This document shows positions 59,126-64,000 of a stretch of DNA of 64,000 nt, piece by piece. A program made the position numbers and the translations under genes. Source of the DNA: Amblyornis subalaris (Eukaryota > Chordata > Aves > Passeriformes > Ptilonorhynchidae); assembly GCA_018881555.1 (NCBI GenBank), contig JACAXG010000169.1, positions 1,280,977 to 1,344,976 on the forward strand, in the 5' to 3' direction. Every line of letters starts with the position of its first letter. Position 1 is the first letter of the stretch. The notes beneath the pieces are model-generated. The model had not been told where the DNA came from, ran no database searches, and worked only from the letters and a program-made list of their open reading frames with translations.

Positions 59126-61459
59126 CCGAGGCCGTGCTGGCCCTTTCCTCCTGTCCCACAGCAAAGCCCACATCCCCTAGGCCAGGCTGTGGCCACAGCA
59201 AGATGAGCTGCCTCTGGCTGGGCTGGAGCAGTTTTGAAGGCTTTGCAAATCAGATTCCTATCGAGGCTGATATTTCCAGCTTCATTTGTCTGTTCACAGA
59301 GCACAGACCCTGGGTTTTTTTCCCTGAATAGGTCTGGTATCAAATAACTTGTAAGCAAATCTAATGGATCAGTTCTCCCTTGCAAAAAGTGGCTGATTTT
59401 CCCAGCTCCTGCTTCCCACCGCACCAGGATCTCCAGAGAGGTCTGCCCTGACCAACCAGCTGGTGCAGCCTGNACACAAGCTCATGGTCCAGGTCAGGCT
59501 CCTGCCTGGCCCCCTGTGCCCACCCTGCTCCCAGCACCCTCGCCTGTCCCCTCGGGAGCTCCTTCCCCACGCCGCTCCTTCCTGCATTTCACATCAGGTT
59601 TGCTTTAAAATTGCATCCTGGGCACTTCACACCTTGCTGGGATGGGAAATGGTGCTATAAACTCAAGTAAGTGCCTGGTAGCTGCTCTCACGCTCCTTTT
59701 CTCCCTCCTGGCCCCACGCCCCACCAGTGGGATTNCCATCAGCTTTGGCAAGCCATGACAAACCCCCTCTGTCACAGCTTTGGAGGGGCCACGCTGGCTC
59801 TCCACAGCACCCAAGGAACACCCTCTTGGCTCCTGAGGCACAGAAAAGCCTTTGAAAAAGATGTGATGTCTTCTGGAGTACTTCTTCATCTATCTAGTAG
59901 CCGGGCTCCTTCCACAGCTCAGGGAGCAGACACTCCAGGGCTTTGCCCTGAGCCGCAGCCCCACACCCTGCCGTGAACAGTCTGGGGTGGGGAGGGCAAA
60001 CAGCACCATCAGCTGAGAGCCCAAGCGGTCCCAGAGCACCTGTCATGATGGAGAGCCACCAAGATGCCCCTTTTTAGGATCTGTTTGAGACACTCAGGTT
60101 GGAAATGTCCCTGCACAGCTTCACCCTGGATGATCCCCAGCACGTGACGGGATCACACCCAGCCGAGCACAGAGCCACGCCAAGACCTCGGCAGCAGCCC
60201 CATCCCACAGATTCCAACAGGGCCCCCGTGCCCGGGCACGGAGTTGTGCCAGCAGGATGCACCCCAGGAAAGCAGGAGCCGTGGCTGAGCGCTGTCACCT
60301 CCGTGAATCAGCTGCCCGGGGCACTCGCGGTGTGGGAGCTGTGGCTGGTAACGAGGTTCTCAGGCTTTGTGCGCTGCTGTTGCTATTTTGGTCCGCCTGA
60401 AACGTGCAGGAAAAGGAATCCGGAGGCTCTGTCTCCTGCGGAGATGTTTGTGCTGACCCAGTTTGGGAGGCTGCAGAGCCAGAGCCACATCTCCCTGCTC
60501 CGGGAGCGGGCAGCGCAGCGCCGGCTCCGGCCGTGTCGGAGGGGGAATCGCCTGCCTTGGAGCCGGCCCGGCCNGGCACCCACACAGGCCAGCCAAGGGA
60601 GGCATCTGTGGGGTTTCACCCCTGAAATCCCCATCTGCAGCACTTTGAACACTCAGCACGGGGAGTTTCACTTCTCCCAGAGGAGCATCACCCACAACAA
60701 TCCAAACCTGACCCCCAGGAGGAGAAGATGACCCAGCAGAGGCTGCCACTGTCCCAGACAGCTCCGTGGCGCAGCCCCAGCCCCAGAGCCAGGCAGAGGA
60801 GGGTGTTCACTGCACCCACGCAGGGCAGGGGGTGTGACAGTGCTCAACNCCCTCCACACACACACAGCTCTCTGCCGGAGCTGCTGAGACAGCGCTCCCG
60901 GGCCAGGCTGAAGCTCTTCAGTGTGGGAAAAGTGCTGGGGCTGCCTCGCTGGGTATGACAAACAGCACTCACCAAATGACCCTGCTGTGCTTTGAGGGCA
61001 CCTGCGGGGCCAGGATCAAACCCCTGAGCACACTCCAGTGCACAGAAGGGGCAAACCTCTGCTCCNCCACTCCCATGACCTCGGCCTTTTAATGAGGACC
61101 CAGAGACCACGGGCTGAACCTCTCCCTGTGCTGTCAGTCCTGCTCCAGAGCCGAGCTCCCAGGGCAGGCTGGACACGGGGCTGCANGGGCTCAGCTGGCC
61201 AAATACCCAGACGCAGATGCCGGGAGGTGTCAGCCCAGCCTGCCTCGGCTCCGGCCAGCGCGCGCAAACGCAGCCTGGGCAGGGCAGGGCAGGGAGCTGC
61301 AGCCACAGCAGTGCCTGAACACAAACTCCCTGCTCACCTGGCACACACACAGCCTCCCGCACGGCCCTCCCGGCAGGAGCATCGCCGGAGCAAAGCCCCT
61401 CGCAGGCAGAGCCCCGCGATGCTCCGGGCAGGAACTTCCAGCTCCCGNGTGGCTCTTAC

Positions 61460-61582
61460 CTTGTTCTCCGTAGGAGCTGCCGCCGGATGTTGCTGCTTGG
61501 TGATGTTCTCAGCCAGACACCAGCAGATCCTCTTNTTCTGCTCCTGGGAGTAAGCCTCCAAACTTAATAAGCACTCCGACTT
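61460..61582 (-). CDS. RGS3: RGS3 long-form exon, end of PH-like region (partial gene)
   Basis: This 123-nt exon codes for 41 residues and is the most 5' RGS3 exon in the window. It starts after a pyrimidine-rich acceptor (TTTACGTCAG) and ends at AACAAG followed by GTAAGAG, in phase 0 at both ends. The peptide runs from KSECLLSLEA through KRICWCLAENI to PTENK. It matches what I remember of the end of the PH-like domain just before the acidic linker in mammalian PDZ-RGS3 (C-L-x-x-L-E-A, S-Q-E-Q, K-R-x-C-W-C-L-x-E-N-I). One codon holds an N (AAN, Lys or Asn), but the frame is intact. The C2, PDZ and remaining PH-like exons must lie beyond the right edge. In the long protein this region supports scaffolding, for example ephrin-B binding through the PDZ domain, rather than catalysis. 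Confidence 0.9.
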
Positions 61583-64000
61583 CTGACGTAAAGGAAACAC
61601 AGGCAGGGAGAAGGTCATTAGCCGAGTGTCGCAGGCCCTGCCGGGGGTTGCAAACTCCTTGCTCCCCGCACACCACATCAGATGAGGGGAAGTCTAANGG
61701 GGGAGCTCACACCCGTGTCCTGCACCCTGGGCACGAGGAAGTAAAAGAGACTGGAAATCAGCTCCCTCCAGAGACAGGGAGAGAGGCTGAGTGGTGCAGA
61801 GGAGCTGACTTTGCTTTCGGGAGCAGGAGCGGAGCGGCAGAGCCCCGGCAGCTCTGCACCCGCTGCCCCCGCGGTGGAAATGTGCCTATTAAACCAATTT
61901 AGAGANTGGAAATTGCTCTTTGCCATACGCAAACATGAATGAGGCACCCGAGCATGAACTGGGGAGAACAAGAGCCTTTGGGGTGGGTGGGGCTGGGAGG
62001 AAGAGCTCAGGGAAGCTCCACAGCAGCCTCCCTGTCCTGCTCCTCACTCAGCACACACTAGGGTGAATTTGGGATAAAGCTCCAGAGCAGCCTCCCCATC
62101 CTGCTCCTCACTTAACACACCAGGATGAATTTGGGATAAAGCTCCAGAGCAGCCTCCCTGTCCTCCTCCTCACTTAACCCACACCAGGGTGAATTTGGGG
62201 ATGAAGCTCTAGAGCAGCCTTCCCATCCTGCTCCTCACCCAGCACACACCAGGGTGAATTTGGGGATGAAGCTCCTGCTCTGGTCATGCACTGTCTGAGA
62301 GCAACAAGCAGCAAGGAAGAGATTTAAAGAACTGATAGGAAGTCATCCCAGCTGAGCCCACCTCCTCTTCCTGCACACATCCCTTGTGGTACAGACCTGT
62401 TCCTCTTGGACAGGTTTTCTTTGGGCCAAATCTCAGTCACTTAAGGAACTTTCTGANCAGGTTCTCTCAGCAATTCTCTCCCAGCCCTTAGACAGCTTAT
62501 CTCTCATGCTAAAAATTAAGCATTATAACATCTGCTGCCTGCTGAGATTTTGCACATTTCGCTTTAAAAAGGGTCGAGAAATGCCCAAGGTTGGATCATC
62601 TCCTTAAGTGGCCAGATGGGAAAGTAAAAAACAAAACAAAAGCAGAACTTNAGGACAGACTACAAAGAAAGGAGAAAGAGTCTTTCACTAAGGGCCATGA
62701 AAAAGGCCTTTCCTTTCCCCCAGAATTTCCTTCCAGAAGGGCAGGTCCCCAATAGGCTGTTTTTTCCCAGAAAAGTCAGAGACAACCTGTAGCTTTGTGA
62801 CTCCAGAGACACAGCCAGAAGGGGAAATGCTCTTTAGTCACACCATTTAAATCACTGTTTGCATTGGATGTGAATTCATTCACGTTTCATCCAAAATCCC
62901 CTAAAGTGGTAAATAAACCAAGCTCCCACGTCACCTCTTGGGAAAGAGGGCTCTGGTTCAGTCCCTCGCCCCTGCAAGGAGACTTCCNTGAAAGAGAAAG
63001 TTTGAGCTTCCTTATGCCTGGACATCACCACAGCAAAAATAGGCTTAAACACTGAAAATGCCTGCTCAGGCTTCCTGAGCACGGTCAGAATGAACAGAGG
63101 TTTGGGATTCAGGGACACAAGGCAGTGGGCCTCCCCCTTCCCCCGCAGATCCTGGGTGGCAGCGATGCTCTGAGCATCCCCGGAATGTCACAGTGCTCNT
63201 TCCCATCCCAGATGTCCCAGGATCTCCCAGTCCCACACCAGCAGTCACCAGGCTGCACCACTGTGACACCCACTCCTCTCTTGGAAGGCACCCACTTGTT
63301 CCTACTTTCGGAGGAGAGGATGGGCACCCATTTGCTGGGAGGGAAATCCAGGCTGGCATTTCTCTGCCCCATGCTTGGGGCCAGAAGTGAATGAAGCAAG
63401 AACTCAGCAGGGCCCCGAAGCCCTCAGGGCAGTGCAGTGCCCACCCTGCTGCTGTACCTGCTGCACACTCCCAGCCAGGCTCCTGCCATTCCCCGGAGCG
63501 ACACTTCCAGCAATTCCAAGGACACCTCATGTCCCCTTGCTGGTGACAGACACTCAGCTCACCTGCCCCTGGCCCGAGCCCCTCTCTGATTCAATTAGAG
63601 CCCATCTCTTTGATTGAATTTAGCTCAGCCATGCTCAGCTCCCGCTGGCTGTTGAGACCAAAGTGCCCCTCTCCTCCCTCCCGCTCCCCCTCGGCTGCTG
63701 CAGGATCCCTGACCTCACCACCCNGGAATATCTCTTCCAGGAGGGGAGATTGCCCTCTGATCCAGAAGTCAGAGAAAGGCAACCACCCCAATGTGTGTCC
63801 TGGATATTGTGGGCAAGGCTGAGGGGGAACATGAACAGCCAAAATTGCATTTATCCAACCTGCACGTATTTTATTATCATTTCCGTCTAGCCAGATCTCA
63901 GCGCTTTACTCCTTCACAGTGACATTTAACCTCTCCAACGTACATTTCCCAAGGAAAGAGCTCTATTTCTCCCTCTTCCCCTAACCTGCTCTCCCAAAAA
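61583..64000 (-). other. upstream RGS3 intron, to window end
   Basis: Starting just above the 61582 acceptor, this DNA holds a four-copy repeat of about 62 bases and nothing I can identify as an exon. The preceding PH-like exon was looked for and not found. Confidence 0.6.
62020..62272. repeat. about 62-65-bp tandem repeat, 4 copies
   Basis: Each unit reads CAGAGCAGCCTCC..., then CTGCTCCTCAC..., then GGGTGAATTTGGG and ATAAAGCTC. Copies differ at several positions and slightly in length. Confidence 0.9.

Larger units (their letters stand above)
47128..61459 (-). other. large RGS3 intron (14.3 kb)
   Basis: Ends GTAAGAG and GGCAG. It holds two CR1 copies (49.5 and 56.1 kb), a CpG-rich segment at 52.3-53.5 kb, a 22-bp minisatellite at 59 kb and a homeodomain-type palindrome at 49.15 kb. 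I recognise no exon in it on either strand. Confidence 0.75.

Noticed and set aside
61700..64000. Next upstream RGS3 PH-like exon
   Set aside because: No minus-strand frame resembling the expected peptide with an adjacent donor was found; it is presumably outside the window.

Overview
This window looks like avian nuclear DNA, most likely from a passerine on a GC-rich chromosome. The evidence is twelve degenerate copies of the bird CR1 LINE, many GC-rich minisatellites, CpG islands, introns with GT...AG ends, and one recognisable vertebrate gene. About one isolated N occurs per 500 bases, and one 247-base N gap lies at 17098-17344, so this is a draft assembly. There are no bacterial features, operons or CRISPR arrays. 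Almost all long open reading frames are chance products of GC-rich DNA.

The gene is RGS3 (regulator of G-protein signalling 3), on the minus strand. It runs from beyond the right edge of the window down to about 35.75 kb. Seven exons of the long (PDZ-RGS3 type) transcript are visible in transcription order: 61582-61460 (end of the PH-like region), 47127-46486 (long acidic linker exon), 42741-42668, 38944-38843, 37982-37921, 37253-37087 and 36997-36812 (the last four carry the RGS box). All junctions have GT/AG signals and matching phases, and the in-window long-form reading frame is open for 451 codons. Two more first exons feed the same 38944 acceptor in the same phase. One at 39174-39059 gives a 210-residue form. 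One at 41534-41491, inside a CpG island with CCAAT and TATA-like boxes, gives a 186-residue form with a short R4-type N-terminus. A third CpG island at 43.5-43.85 kb and a fourth at 52.3-53.5 kb may be further promoters. The 3' UTR runs to an AATAAA at 35767-35772 and holds an AU-rich nonamer.

Region by region: 1-35.7 kb is downstream intergenic DNA with ten CR1 copies, several tandem repeats and a few stretches that look like non-coding regulatory elements, the best at 30.0-30.3 kb. From 35.7 to 42.8 kb lie the 3' end of RGS3 and its two internal promoters. From 42.8 to 46.5 kb is an intron crowded with minisatellites. From 47.1 to 61.5 kb is a long intron with two CR1 copies. From 61.6 to 64 kb is the next upstream intron. 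No second protein-coding gene was found. In human, ZNF618 lies downstream of RGS3; none of its zinc-finger exons is visible here.

The products of the visible gene would act on active Galpha-i/q-GTP at the membrane as GTPase accelerators. The promoter choice decides whether the RGS box carries a short membrane-type N-terminus or the long scaffolding region.
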